Positions 26,340 through 35,053 are shown, counted from the first letter of the stretch. The stretch: DNA of 64,000 nt from Sporosarcina sp. ACRSL (GCF_022346605.1 NZ_JAKRNT010000003.1:186001-250000); one strand, 5' to 3'. Notes: generated from the sequence alone by a model not told the origin. A program made the numbers and translations.

Positions 26340-26668
26340 CATACGTATTTGTTGCTGAATTGTGTTTTTAAGATCCAAGAGTGCAGGAAGTATTCCCCAA
26401 CACATATTATTGCCGCAGACAAGAATGCCTCTCCTAGGGCTTCCGTGTAGCCAAGCAAATTTAATCCACCCCACAGAACGAGAGTCCCTACAAGTAAGTC
26501 CCCTATCGTCGCGCTCATATTACCCATTTTCGGGAGAATCATCATATCTCCAGCCAAGTAGGAAATGATAAGCAAAGCAATGCCTAGAATAGTCGAGTCC
26601 CCGAAGGAAACATCATTGAAGACAGATAAAACGATCCAGACAACAGGTAATATTAACAATGCTTTCAT
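26339..26668 (-). CDS. DUF2512 (YndM-like) membrane protein
   Basis: About 109 residues with four membrane spans, including the family's LAGDMMILPKMGN motif after the second span. I chose ATG 26668 (GAAGGA eight bases upstream, opening MKALLILPVVW) over an in-frame ATG at 26725 with no ribosome site. The family is widespread in spore-forming Bacillales and of unknown function. Confidence 0.85.
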   Translation of the reverse strand: MKALLILPVVWIVLSVFNDVSFGDSTILGIALLIISYLAGDMMILPKMGNMSATIGDLLVGTLVLWGGLNLLGYTEALGEAFLSAAIICVGEYFLHSWILKTQFSNKYV

Positions 26669-26819
26669 AAAAATATTCCTTCCATGATTTACATTCGAGT
26701 TTTCATTCACTTTAGCTTCCTCCATTCATATGCTTATCCATATATTACCCAATTACTTTTAAAGTATAAGCAAATGATTTCATTCGTTTATAATGGAAGA
26801 AACGAAGGAGGGGTTCCGA

Positions 26820-27050
26820 ATGTACATATCAATTGAAGAAACAGCAGAATATCTAGGGATGCCTGTCGAACAAGTCCGGAAGTACGTTTGGGAAGGGCGT
26901 ATAAGAGCCGTCCATGATGGGAAGCAATATCTCATCAATCAAAATCAGTTCGGGACATATTTCACTCAGCTTGAACTCGTAAAGAAACAAATTGAGGATT
27001 ATTTGAGCGAACCTCTGCCCCCGGATCGAGACATAAAAGACGAGGATTAA
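26820..27050 (+). CDS. Excisionase-type helix-turn-helix protein
   Basis: A 76-residue protein opening with YISIEETAEYLGMPVEQVRKYVWEG, the winged helix-turn-helix of the excisionase/MerR-like (HTH_17) family, followed by a helical tail. AAGGAGGGG lies 6 bases before the ATG at 26820. TATAAT at 26789-26794 may be its -10 box. No integrase or phage gene is nearby, so it is more likely a small chromosomal regulator than a phage excisionase. Confidence 0.88.
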   Translation: MYISIEETAEYLGMPVEQVRKYVWEGRIRAVHDGKQYLINQNQFGTYFTQLELVKKQIEDYLSEPLPPDRDIKDED

Positions 27051-27315
27051 AAAATTGCATAGAGGGTAAACTGAAAACAAGATATGACGTAGTTAGAAAG
27101 ACACAATTTTTTCATTCAATCTGTCATCCATTACTAATTTTCTTAACTCATTAATTCAGCTTTAGGCACTTTCACGAAGCTGTTTATTCGTGTTGATGAA
27201 AAAATAAAACGAAATAACCGGTAGAATAATTAAATAATTATTCCTTTTGCTTTCCCGCTTTATGACTGCTATTGTAAGAAGTCGTTTCAAAAAACCATCA
27301 CTCATAGGGGGAAAC

Positions 27316-28833
27316 ATGCGAAATATATCAAATGTATTCTATATAACAATCGGCTTTATCATTTTGGCGGTTGGGTATGGAGTGGTTGCTGCGGGCAGTT
27401 TCGAAGCGGTGACGACATCTATCAAATCTTTCGTTTCATCATCATTTGGATGGTACTACATGCTTCTGCTTTCATTTCTTCTTGTCCTTAGTCTGTTCTT
27501 TGTTTTTGGACCATTCGGCAAAATACGTTTAGGAAAAGACACAGACCGTCCTACATTTTCGACGGTCACTTGGATTTCCATGCTTTTTTCTGCTGGAATG
27601 GGAATCGGGTTAGTCTTTTATGGGGCAGCAGAACCACTATCCCACTATGCCATTAGTCCACCAACTGCCGAGCCTCTAACAGATGCAGCATTCAAAGAAG
27701 CAATGCGCTATACATTTTTCCATTGGGGTTTGCACGTATGGGCAATGTACGGAATTATCGCCCTTTCCCTTGCCTATTTCCAATTCCGTAAAGAGGAGCC
27801 GGGGTTAATTTCAGCAACATTGAAGCCGATTTTCGGTAAAAAAATGGAGGGGCCATGGGGCGTCTTTGTCGATGTGATTGCCGTATTTGCAACAGCTTTT
27901 GGCGTTGCCACTTCTCTCGGCTTCGGTGCTGTTCAAATTAACGCCGGGCTGAATCATCTGTTTGGCTTTACTATCGGATTTACTTCACAACTGGTCATTA
28001 TTGCCGTCGTCACAGTCCTGTTCGTCATGTCAGCATGGTCAGGACTTAATAAAGGGATTAAATATTTATCGAATGCGAATATGATTCTCGCTCTTTTCAT
28101 AATGGCATTCGTCCTCATCCTCGGGCCGACGTTGTTCATATTCAATGTGTTCACCGATTCACTTGGAGGCTATCTTGCCAATCTTATATCGATGAGTTTT
28201 CGTACCGCACCATTGAACGAGACGCACCGCGAGTGGCTTGAAAGCTGGACAATTTTCTACTGGGCTTGGTGGATTTCTTGGGCGCCGTTTGTCAGCATGT
28301 TCATCGCGCGCGTATCGAAAGGGCGGACCATCCGAGAATTCATGATCGGCGTCTTGGTGGCACCAACCATTTTGGGCGCGTTCTGGTTTACAACTTTCGG
28401 AACGACCGCCATCAATATGCAAATGGAAGGGATCGCAGATTTGGCGAAGGCAAGCACGGAGTTGACGATTTTTGAAATGTTCGACGCGATGCCATTCTCA
28501 TTCTTCATTTCACTCGTAGCGGTAATTCTCATCGCATGTTTTTTCATCACTTCCGCGGATTCCGCGACTTTCGTGCTCGGCATGCAATCAACGTACGGTT
28601 CATTGACGCCACCGAATAATGTAAAAATCATCTGGGGTGTCATCCAGTCCGGCATTGCGGTCATTTTGCTGTCAGTAAACGGGCTGACGGCGTTGCAAAA
28701 TACGATCATTATAGCCGCTTTGCCATTCTCGTTCATCGCATTGATGATGGTCATTTCGTTCGTAAAAGCTTTGCAGAGTGAACGGCCTAAGAGCGAACGA
28801 CCAAAAAGAAAGAAAGCGAAAGATACTGTGTAA
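27316..28833 (+). CDS. BCCT-family betaine/choline/carnitine transporter
   Basis: A 505-residue, twelve-span transporter of the BCCT family, driven by sodium or proton. Signature regions are present: GMGIGLVFYGAAEPL near residue 100, FFHWGLHVWAMYG near 140 and the tryptophan-rich ESWTIFYWAWWISWAPFV segment that lines the trimethylammonium site. I chose ATG 27316 with AGGGGG four bases upstream. It is closest in kind to OpuD-type osmoprotectant uptake. An inverted repeat CACGAA-N8-TTCGTG lies about 125 bases upstream. Substrate is inferred from the family. Confidence 0.94.
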   Translation: MRNISNVFYITIGFIILAVGYGVVAAGSFEAVTTSIKSFVSSSFGWYYMLLLSFLLVLSLFFVFGPFGKIRLGKDTDRPTFSTVTWISMLFSAGMGIGLVFYGAAEPLSHYAISPPTAEPLTDAAFKEAMRYTFFHWGLHVWAMYGIIALSLAYFQFRKEEPGLISATLKPIFGKKMEGPWGVFVDVIAVFATAFGVATSLGFGAVQINAGLNHLFGFTIGFTSQLVIIAVVTVLFVMSAWSGLNKGIKYLSNANMILALFIMAFVLILGPTLFIFNVFTDSLGGYLANLISMSFRTAPLNETHREWLESWTIFYWAWWISWAPFVSMFIARVSKGRTIREFMIGVLVAPTILGAFWFTTFGTTAINMQMEGIADLAKASTELTIFEMFDAMPFSFFISLVAVILIACFFITSADSATFVLGMQSTYGSLTPPNNVKIIWGVIQSGIAVILLSVNGLTALQNTIIIAALPFSFIALMMVISFVKALQSERPKSERPKRKKAKDTV

Positions 28834-28837
28834 ATTT

Positions 28838-28884
28838 AAAAAAGTGGAGGAGGAATTGTATCATTCCCCTCCACTTTTATTTTT
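28838..28884. terminator. Bidirectional terminator between the BCCT and hom genes
   Basis: AAAAGTGGAGG and CCTCCACTTTT pair around an 18-base loop and are flanked by A and T tracts. Confidence 0.88.
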
Positions 28885-28890
28885 CATTTA

Positions 28891-29877
28891 TCAGTTCGGT
28901 ACTAGTACCGCTTCGTGCTGACGAATGATATGCAATAAGTCTGCAACCATCGCGCTTCCAGTCGGATACATTCCAGCACCCGGACCAACCAATGTCAAGG
29001 AGCCGAGGTATTCGGTATTTACGATGATGGCATTGTCGACCCCATCAATACCGTACAACGGATGATCAGCGCCAATCAAAACCGGTCCAACTGTCGCCTG
29101 CAACTTCCCCTTCTCATCTTTCCAAATATCCGCCATATGACGATAACGGAGATCACGTTTCGAGGCATCGCTAATATCAGCGGGCTCGACGTAATCGATA
29201 CCAACGACAGGGACTTCCTCCCAGTCAGGCTGCTTGCCGAAAGCAAGCGAGCTCAAAATCATTAGTTTACGGAAAGCGTCCGTACCATCTACGTCATCCG
29301 TAGGGTCTGCTTCCGCGTAACCGGCTTGCTGCGCATCTTTGAGAGCCACGTTGAATGAAGATCCTTCCTCGCGCATTTTCGTCAAAATGAAATTTGACGT
29401 CCCATTTAAAATGCCTTGGATCCGTTTCACACGGTCGCCTGCAAGCAGATTAGAGACTGTCCGGATAATCGGGACGCCGCCTGCTGTCGTCGCTTCAAAT
29501 CCGACTTGCACATTACGGAACTCTGCATGTTTGAGCAGCGCTGGTCCGTGTTTGGCGAACATTTTTTTATTCGCGGTGATAATGTGGCAACCCTTCTCGA
29601 TGGCATCAGACAAATACGTATAGGCAGGTTCTTCCCCGACAATCGCTTCGAAGACGACATCGATTTCGGGATTATTCAATATTTCCTGAATGTCATCGGT
29701 AAACTTTGCACCTTGGATCGGCTTACGTTTTTTTGCCTTGTCTTTCACAAGAATGGATACGACATCAACTGTGAAACCAGTGCTCTTTTTAATTTCCTCC
29801 CGCTTTTCCTGCAGGATTCTGTAGACACCTTCACCGACCGTACCAAAACCAAGTATGGCCACTTTGATTGACGGCAT
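28891..29877 (-). CDS. hom: Homoserine dehydrogenase without ACT domain
   Basis: A 328-residue enzyme that reduces aspartate semialdehyde to homoserine. The NAD(P)-binding motif GFGTVGEG is at residues 10-17, the catalytic-region signature GILNGTSNFIL near 157 and the Lys-containing AGYAEADPTDDVDGTDA near 185. The usual Bacillales enzyme is ~430 residues with a C-terminal ACT domain for threonine feedback; that domain is absent here. It follows metY on the same strand behind a SAM-I riboswitch, so this copy probably supplies homoserine for methionine rather than threonine. A second full-length hom elsewhere in the genome is likely but not seen. Confidence 0.95.
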   Translation of the reverse strand: MPSIKVAILGFGTVGEGVYRILQEKREEIKKSTGFTVDVVSILVKDKAKKRKPIQGAKFTDDIQEILNNPEIDVVFEAIVGEEPAYTYLSDAIEKGCHIITANKKMFAKHGPALLKHAEFRNVQVGFEATTAGGVPIIRTVSNLLAGDRVKRIQGILNGTSNFILTKMREEGSSFNVALKDAQQAGYAEADPTDDVDGTDAFRKLMILSSLAFGKQPDWEEVPVVGIDYVEPADISDASKRDLRYRHMADIWKDEKGKLQATVGPVLIGADHPLYGIDGVDNAIIVNTEYLGSLTLVGPGAGMYPTGSAMVADLLHIIRQHEAVLVPN

Positions 29878-29919
29878 TCCATCACCTCCTATTCAAAAGC
29901 GGAGGGGGGCGTTTAGCCC

Positions 29920-30032
29920 GTGCTCCTAACGCTTCGCTTTTACTCGCAAAAGCCGTTCTGCGTGACGGCTACGAAAATGATGTGCTCGTAACGCTTCGCT
30001 TTTACTCGCAAAAGCCGTTCTGCGTGACGGCT
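29920..30032. repeat. Tandem 51-bp direct repeat between metY and hom
   Basis: Two copies of a 51-base unit, 29920-29970 and 29982-30032, differ at one base (GTGCTCCTAACG versus GTGCTCGTAACG). Each contains two inverted repeats: GCTTTT-ACTCGC-AAAAGC and AGCCGT-TCTGCGTG-ACGGCT. The 62-base step is unrelated to the 21-bp arrays. It could form paired hairpins in the metY-hom transcript. Confidence 0.9.
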
Positions 30033-30067
30033 TTCGCAGCTAGATGTTAACCAAAGCAAACCGTTTC

Positions 30068-31366
30068 TTAACCCACTGTAACCGGCGCTGCTTTTTCAAT
30101 CGCCTGCTTCAAGTCTGCAATCGTATCTTCCGTTGACTCAAGACCGACAGACAGACGGATCAATTCCTCTGGTGTACCTGTCTTTTTCAAGTCTTCTGCA
30201 GACAATTGCTGATGTGTCGTCGATGCCGGGTGGATGATAAGCGATTTTGCATCTCCGACGTTTGCAACATGTGACCACAATGTAATATTATCGATCACTT
30301 TGCGCCCTGCTTCGCGACCGCCTTTAATACCGAAGACGATGATCGATCCGAAGCCATTTTTCAAATATTTCTTGGCGTTTTCATACGTCGGATGATCTTC
30401 CAATCCTGCATACGTCACCCACTCGACAGATGGATGTGACTTCAGGAATTCTGCCACTTTCACGGCATTTTCGTTATGGCGTGTAACACGCAAATGAAGC
30501 GTTTCAAGTCCTTGAAGGAAGTTGAATGCACTGTCCGGATCTAGGCAAGGTCCGAAGTCGCGTAGTAATTGAACGCGGAGCTTCGTCGCGAATGCAGCTG
30601 ATGCTGTGTCAATGCCGTAGCGCAATCCATGATACGTTTGGTCTGGCTCTGTAAAGCCTGGGAATTTGCCTCTCGTCCAGTCGAATTTCCCTGCGTCAAC
30701 AACGACACCACCGATAGTAGTTCCATGACCGCCGATCCATTTCGTTGCGGAATGAATGACGATGTCTGCCCCGAACTCGATTGGATTCGATCCGTATGGG
30801 GATGCGAATGTGTTATCGATGAGGAACGGGATTTCATTCTCATGTGCAATGTTAGCGACTGCTTCGATATCGAGCACTTGAAGGCTCGGGTTTCCGATCG
30901 TTTCAGCAAAGATCGCCTTCGTTTTGTCTGTGATCGCCGCACGGAAGTTTTCTGGATCTTCCGCATCTACGAATTTCACATTGATGCCATAGCGAGGAAG
31001 CGTGACGGCGAATAGATTATACGTACCGCCATACAGATTGCCAGCAGCGACGATCTCATCACCTGCTCCTGCAATGTTCAAAATAGAGAAAGCGATAGCA
31101 GCCATTCCGGAAGACAGAGCAACTGCAGCAGTTCCACCTTCTAGTAGGGCAACCCTTTCTTCGAAGACGGCAACGGTCGGGTTCGTAATTCTTGTGTAAA
31201 TATTGCCTGCTTCTTGCAAGCCGAATAGATTTTGGGCATGTTCAGTATCTTTGAAGACAAATGCAGTAGTACGGTGAATCGGAACTGCTCGTGAACCTGT
31301 GACAGGATCCGGCTTTTGGCCACCGTGTAAAAGAAGAGTTTCAGGTTGAAGTTGATTGTTTGTCAT
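30068..31366 (-). CDS. metY: O-acetylhomoserine sulfhydrylase
   Basis: A 432-residue PLP enzyme of the Cys/Met metabolism family that makes homocysteine from O-acetylhomoserine and sulfide. The PLP lysine lies in [12 protein letters not shown]; the RITNPT and [11 protein letters not shown] motifs near residues 60 and 85 are typical, and the length fits MetY rather than the shorter cystathionine synthases. GGAGGT precedes the ATG. It is the first gene after a SAM-I riboswitch and is followed by hom, which provides the precursor's backbone. Confidence 0.96.
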   Translation of the reverse strand: MTNNQLQPETLLLHGGQKPDPVTGSRAVPIHRTTAFVFKDTEHAQNLFGLQEAGNIYTRITNPTVAVFEERVALLEGGTAAVALSSGMAAIAFSILNIAGAGDEIVAAGNLYGGTYNLFAVTLPRYGINVKFVDAEDPENFRAAITDKTKAIFAETIGNPSLQVLDIEAVANIAHENEIPFLIDNTFASPYGSNPIEFGADIVIHSATKWIGGHGTTIGGVVVDAGKFDWTRGKFPGFTEPDQTYHGLRYGIDTASAAFATKLRVQLLRDFGPCLDPDSAFNFLQGLETLHLRVTRHNENAVKVAEFLKSHPSVEWVTYAGLEDHPTYENAKKYLKNGFGSIIVFGIKGGREAGRKVIDNITLWSHVANVGDAKSLIIHPASTTHQQLSAEDLKKTGTPEELIRLSVGLESTEDTIADLKQAIEKAAPVTVG

Positions 31367-31430
31367 TTTTATTACCTCCAGTAGTTTTTTTAAGATGAAA
31401 AGGCAATGCGGAGGCGTTGGGGGTTTTGGA

Positions 31431-31468
31431 ATAAAAAAAATAACCCCTTTCGCTAAGAGAAGGGTTAC
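31431..31468 (-). terminator. SAM-I riboswitch terminator
   Basis: On the minus strand GTAACCCTT...AAGGGGTTAT forms a hairpin followed by eight T, directly after the SAM-I aptamer. It is the expression platform. Confidence 0.92.
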
Positions 31469-31485
31469 GCTTTCGCTTATTCCTC

Positions 31486-31602
31486 CTCTTATCTTTCAGA
31501 CCGTTTACACGAATCTGTAGGAAGTAGCACCTTTGCAAGTTCGTCACTTGCCGGTTGCCGGGCATCGCAGGGCCTAGTCCCTCCGCCGCTCTTGATAAGA
31601 GT
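31486..31602 (-). promoter_or_regulatory. SAM-I (S-box) riboswitch
   Basis: Minus-strand landmarks are in order: CTTATCAAGAG of P1, GGCGGAGGGACTGG-like GGAGGGACTAGGCCC, the conserved GATGCCCGGCAACC, AAAGGTGCTA, and the closing TGAAAGATAAG. With SAM bound, the downstream terminator forms and metY-hom is off. Confidence 0.97.
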
Positions 31603-31632
31603 TTGGGTATTCAGTTTTTCATCTTGTTGTAC

Positions 31633-31661
31633 AGTATAGGAGACTATTTTTTAAAAGTCAA
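31633..31661 (-). promoter_or_regulatory. Promoter of the SAM-I/metY transcript
   Basis: Minus strand: TTGACT, 17-base spacer, TATACT, about 30 bases before the SAM-I aptamer. Confidence 0.8.
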
Positions 31662-31756
31662 GGGGTGAATTTATTTTTTTCTGAAACTTGCACCTTATCA
31701 TTCATGTTATGATAATTTTATTAGCTTCCTGCTTGTTTGGGGGAAACGAGCGATAG

Positions 31757-31891
31757 CTTTGAACGTAGGATGACCGACTTTAAGCGCGAAACCACTTGCT
31801 TTGGGCGTGGATTGGCCGACTTTGGGCGCGAAACCGCTTGCTTTGGGCGTAGATTGGCCGACTTTGGGCGCGGGGTTGACTACTTTGAACG
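31757..31891. repeat. 21-bp phased repeat array F (core CTTTGGGCG), 42-bp higher-order unit
   Basis: Seven cores (CTTTGGGCG, with CTTTGAACG and CTTTAAGCG at the ends) start at 31757, 31778, 31799, 31820, 31841, 31862 and 31883, exactly 21 bases apart. Fillers alternate between CGAAACCRCTTG and TRGATTGGCCGA types, so the unit of growth was a 42-base dimer. It lies between the divergent metY leader and the plsY-like gene. Confidence 0.95.
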
Positions 31892-31925
31892 CTACATATG
31901 GATATATTAATTTTGGGGGATTCTT

Positions 31926-32567
31926 ATGACGTTTTGGATTTTTGGCATAGTGGTTTTCGGATATTTGGTCGGCTGCTTGCATGGATCGGTTGTAGCTCAA
32001 TGGATGTCCGGCGTTAATTTGAAAGAGACGGGTGTGAAAAATGCCGGGGCGTCGAACGCGATGATCGTACTCGGAAAACGGTATGGTGCACTCGTTGCTA
32101 TAATAGATATAGGAAAAGGTATCGCCGCAGTCATTGCGGTTAGATTGCTCGCCGTTCATTTCGGATTGCCGGCAGACTATGTCACATTACTATTGTTCCT
32201 CGTCGGAGCCGCTGTTATCGTCGGCCATAATTTTCCTTTCTACATGGGCTTCAACGGCGGAAAAGGCACAGCTACCGTTATCGGCGTACTATTTGCCATC
32301 GATTGGCGGTTCGGTCTTGTGGCACTTAGTTTATTCATACTAATCGCCATTCTCACCGACCTTATTGTTTTCGGTGTCATCATGCTGTACATCACACTTT
32401 TGGTAATGGCCATTTGGATGGACGGTTCGTGGCCAATCCTAATTGCTGCTTTGCTATTCATCATGGCAATCTGGAAACATATTGAAAATTTCAGAAGGAT
32501 CCGTGAAGGAACCGAACCACGGATTCGCGCATCGTTCAAGAAAAAACGGCAGAAGAACTCGGAATGA
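31926..32567 (+). CDS. PlsY-like glycerol-3-phosphate acyltransferase family protein
   Basis: A 213-residue, multi-span protein of the PlsY family, which transfers acyl groups from acyl phosphate to glycerol-3-phosphate. Conserved parts are present: NAGASNAM near residue 38, GHNFPFYMGFNGGKGTAT near 100, and a C-terminal KHIENFRRIREGTEPR. The usual first loop GSIPFG(Y) is replaced by GCLHGSVVAQ, and the Gly-Ser-Gly of motif 2 is altered. It is therefore probably a divergent paralog rather than the housekeeping enzyme. The ribosome site is GGGGGA about 8 bases upstream. Confidence 0.85.
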   Translation: MTFWIFGIVVFGYLVGCLHGSVVAQWMSGVNLKETGVKNAGASNAMIVLGKRYGALVAIIDIGKGIAAVIAVRLLAVHFGLPADYVTLLLFLVGAAVIVGHNFPFYMGFNGGKGTATVIGVLFAIDWRFGLVALSLFILIAILTDLIVFGVIMLYITLLVMAIWMDGSWPILIAALLFIMAIWKHIENFRRIREGTEPRIRASFKKKRQKNSE

Positions 32568-32603
32568 GGCTTCTGTTTTTGTTTGCGCGAGTGTCAATAT
32601 ATT

Positions 32604-32650
32604 TTGAACCAGTTCAACACCCAGCAAATTCCGACAAAATATGGTATACT
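32604..32650 (+). promoter_or_regulatory. Extended -10 promoter with upstream palindrome
   Basis: TGGTATACT (TG-N-TATACT, -10 at 32645-32650) is an extended -10 promoter without a clear -35 box. The perfect palindrome TTGAAC-CA-GTTCAA at 32604-32617 lies about 27 bases upstream, where an activator or repressor could bind. Confidence 0.6.
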
Positions 32651-32654
32651 AGTA

Positions 32655-32737
32655 ATAGACAACTTGAAAAGGATCGGTTCAACTAGTTGTTTTCCATCTT
32701 GACTGATTTTGCTTAGGACTTGCCCTAAGCGTTTTTT
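32655..32737 (+). ncRNA. Short leader or small RNA ending in an intrinsic terminator
   Basis: From the promoter above to the hairpin GCTTAGG-ACTTG-CCCTAAGC-G-TTTTTT (32711-32737) is about 83 bases. It contains a second, bulged hairpin, ACAACTTGAA...TTCAACTAGTTGT (32659-32690). It is either an attenuator leader for the DUF2187 gene or a free-standing small RNA; it matches no riboswitch class I recognise. Confidence 0.6.
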
Positions 32738-32774
32738 CTTTCATAGATGAGAATGCACAATGGGAGGGATTCGA

Positions 32775-32993
32775 TTGGCTTTTCCACGCAAGGAGAAACC
32801 TGTTTCAGACTTTGTCGCAGCGCGTCATGTTGATGAAGAAATCTCGTTCGTCCGCAATGACCATGAAGTGAGTGGGACGATTCATAAGATTCTCGAAAAC
32901 TCGGTTATCGTAAAAATATCCGAAGAGGATGCAGAGCGAATCGGCGCCGCATCCAATCTGACTGTCGTTTCACACAAGCACTATACGGTATAA
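32775..32993 (+). CDS. DUF2187 (YkvS-like) small protein
   Basis: A 72-residue soluble protein. The section ISFVRNDHEVSGTIHKILENSVIVKI is the DUF2187 core, a short beta-barrel-like domain of the KOW/SH3 kind. TTG at 32775 follows GGGAGGG by 6 bases, so the ATG at 32760 that contains the site is unlikely. A terminator lies just upstream of the gene and another just downstream. The function of the family is unknown. Confidence 0.85.
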   Translation: MAFPRKEKPVSDFVAARHVDEEISFVRNDHEVSGTIHKILENSVIVKISEEDAERIGAASNLTVVSHKHYTV

Positions 32994-33001
32994 CTTTGAA
33001 T

Positions 33002-33038
33002 GGGCACCTCTGTTAAAAGAGATGCCCTATTTTTTATA
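33002..33038 (+). terminator. Terminator of the DUF2187 gene
   Basis: GGGCACCTCT and AGAGATGCCC pair and are followed by TATTTTTTAT. Confidence 0.88.
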
Positions 33039-34044
33039 TGATAAAATATGCCAAAACCGATAGACAGATGGATGTAATCGTTACAGCTAGCAACGGTTTC
33101 ATTGCACGTTCGCGCAGATCCTTCAAACTGACACTTAAGCCGAGTCCAACCATGGCAGCCGTTAAAATCCAGGTTGTCACCGTACTGATCCCCTCCATCA
33201 CACTTTCAGATACAGGTATCGAGTGGCCCAATACATAACTTCCGAATACGCTTAGCAAAATGAAACCGACAAGGAACCACGGAAATTCAATTTTTGCCTG
33301 GTCCCCTTCCGTTCCTTTGCTTTTCCGCTTCATGAAATAAATAAAGATGAAACATAAAGGAACTAATAAAAACACCCTGCCGAGCTTAGCCAATAAAGCG
33401 ATGGCAAGTGCGTCATCTCCTGCAGGTGCTGCGGCGATAGCGACATGCGCAAGCTCGTGAAGGCTCATCCCCGACCATATGCCATATTCTGTTGGCAACA
33501 GGGGCAAGATCGGCCGTAACAACGTATAACCGATTGCAAATACGGTACCTAACATTGCGATAATCCCGACGCCGATCGCAGTGTCTTCATCCTTCGCTTT
33601 AATAATCGGGGCAACCGCAGCGATTGCTGCAGCACCGCAAACTCCTGTCCCTACACCTACTAGCAATGATATATCCTTGTCCGCCTTCAACCATTTCGCT
33701 AGTAGAACCATCGCCGTAATTGCAAACGCAATGATTAGTGCATCCCGTGTTAACAAACCTAACCCCTCGCGAAATATGATATCTATATTCAACTTCAATC
33801 CGTAAAGAATAATTGCCAATCGAAGCAGCTTTTTCGAGGAAAATGTAATTCCACTACGTAGTGCTTCCGGATAACCGAAAATTTGCCGGTACGCCACGGC
33901 AATAATGATGGCACTCGCCAATTGTCCGATATGGCTAAATCCAGGCACTTTCGCTAATAAAAAACCTAATAAGGCAATAAAAAATGTGAATGCGATTCCC
34001 GCAACCCACAATCTTCTCCTGTTAGGGGCCTTCTTTTCATTCAT
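33034..34044 (-). CDS. YeiH/UPF0324-family membrane protein (putative sulfate exporter family)
   Basis: A 336-residue protein with about ten spans. GVGTGVCGAAAIAAVAPIIKAKDEDTA (read from residue 128) and MSLHELAHVAIAAAPAGDDALAIA are the family's two most conserved regions. The family is usually named putative sulfate exporter, but no transport activity is firmly assigned. It is divergent from a LysR gene 112 bases away, the same pairing as yeiH-yeiE in enterobacteria, so the LysR protein probably controls it. GGAGGAG precedes the ATG. Confidence 0.92.
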   Translation of the reverse strand: MNEKKAPNRRRLWVAGIAFTFFIALLGFLLAKVPGFSHIGQLASAIIIAVAYRQIFGYPEALRSGITFSSKKLLRLAIILYGLKLNIDIIFREGLGLLTRDALIIAFAITAMVLLAKWLKADKDISLLVGVGTGVCGAAAIAAVAPIIKAKDEDTAIGVGIIAMLGTVFAIGYTLLRPILPLLPTEYGIWSGMSLHELAHVAIAAAPAGDDALAIALLAKLGRVFLLVPLCFIFIYFMKRKSKGTEGDQAKIEFPWFLVGFILLSVFGSYVLGHSIPVSESVMEGISTVTTWILTAAMVGLGLSVSLKDLRERAMKPLLAVTITSICLSVLAYFII

Positions 34045-34156
34045 ATGTAATCACTCCTCCTGTAAGAGTAATACGCAAAGATTCATAAGTAAAATAAGTT
34101 ATAATAATGATGATGATAAGTAAAAAGGTATGATTGATTGTAAGGAGTGATGGATT

Positions 34157-35053
34157 ATGGACCAACAGCTTCAAGTGTTCGTCACGGTGGCTGAGAAAGA
34201 GAGCTTTTCACGCGCCGCAGAGGAACTTCACTTGACCCAGCCTGCAGTGAGCCAATATATCCGCCAGTTCGAGGAACAGATCGGAGCGAGACTGCTGGAG
34301 CGTACGAACAAATACGTCCGGCTGAACAAGGCTGGAGAAATCGTCTATCATCATGCGAAGGAAATTCTTGCTTTATATACGAAAATGCAAAATTTAGTCG
34401 ACGACTTGGCGAATAAGGCGAGTGGACCGCTGTCAATCGGTGCGAGTTATACATTTGGTGAATACGTATTGCCACGTATTATCGCCAATTTGCAACTGAC
34501 TTATCCGGATATCCAACCGACGGTAACAATCGGCAATACAGCGACTGTAGCGAATCTCGTTGCAAGTCACCAGCTCGATATCGGCATCGTGGAAGGTAAA
34601 TTCAACGCCGCAAGACTAATTGTTGAAGATTTTGCGGAAGATGCCATGGTGATTGTCAGTGCAGTCGATCATCCGCTTGCACATAGGGAAAAACCTATTA
34701 CAATCGCAGATTTGGAGGATGAGACTTGGATTGTCCGCGAGCACGGCTCCGGCACACGGGAAGCGATGGATACTTTATTCAAGCAACACGGCATCTCACC
34801 TGTAAAGCTCATGGATTTCAGCAGCACCCAACCCATTAAGGAATCGGTCGAAGCGGGTCTTGGAATCAGCCTGCTTTCGCATTGGTCGATTAAAAAAGAA
34901 TTGAAAAATGGTGATCTTCAAATGTTGGACGTGAAAGGACTTCCCTACCACCGCAAATTTTCCATTGTTACAAATACACCGTTTCAGACGAAAGCACTCG
35001 AAGTTTTCATTGAGATTCTGCGAACAAAAAAACTGCTGACGACACTCAACTAG
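34157..35053 (+). CDS. LysR-family regulator (YeiE/CysL-like)
   Basis: A 298-residue LysR protein: N-terminal helix-turn-helix (SFSRAAEELHLTQPAVSQYIRQFE, residues about 16-40) and a periplasmic-binding-like effector domain that starts near residue 90 (LSIGASYTFGEYVLP). It is closest in motif pattern to YeiE/CysL, which act in sulfur or related metabolism. The divergent neighbour is a YeiH exporter. The shared gap contains ATAAGTAAAATAAGTTAT, with a T-N11-A LysR-type arrangement. AAGGAG lies upstream of the ATG. Confidence 0.93.
   Translation: MDQQLQVFVTVAEKESFSRAAEELHLTQPAVSQYIRQFEEQIGARLLERTNKYVRLNKAGEIVYHHAKEILALYTKMQNLVDDLANKASGPLSIGASYTFGEYVLPRIIANLQLTYPDIQPTVTIGNTATVANLVASHQLDIGIVEGKFNAARLIVEDFAEDAMVIVSAVDHPLAHREKPITIADLEDETWIVREHGSGTREAMDTLFKQHGISPVKLMDFSSTQPIKESVEAGLGISLLSHWSIKKELKNGDLQMLDVKGLPYHRKFSIVTNTPFQTKALEVFIEILRTKKLLTTLN

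Noticed and set aside
26820-27050. Excisionase-like gene as sign of a prophage or integrative element
   Set aside because: No integrase, attachment repeat or phage gene is nearby; this helix-turn-helix type is common in small chromosomal regulators.
31707-32159. 150-codon minus-strand open frame with a 14-residue peptide repeat across array F
   Set aside because: The peptide repeat is a by-product of a 21/42-bp DNA repeat. The frame overlaps the start of the plsY-like gene in antisense and has no ribosome site. Array E, with a 20-bp step, shows that such arrays need not code.
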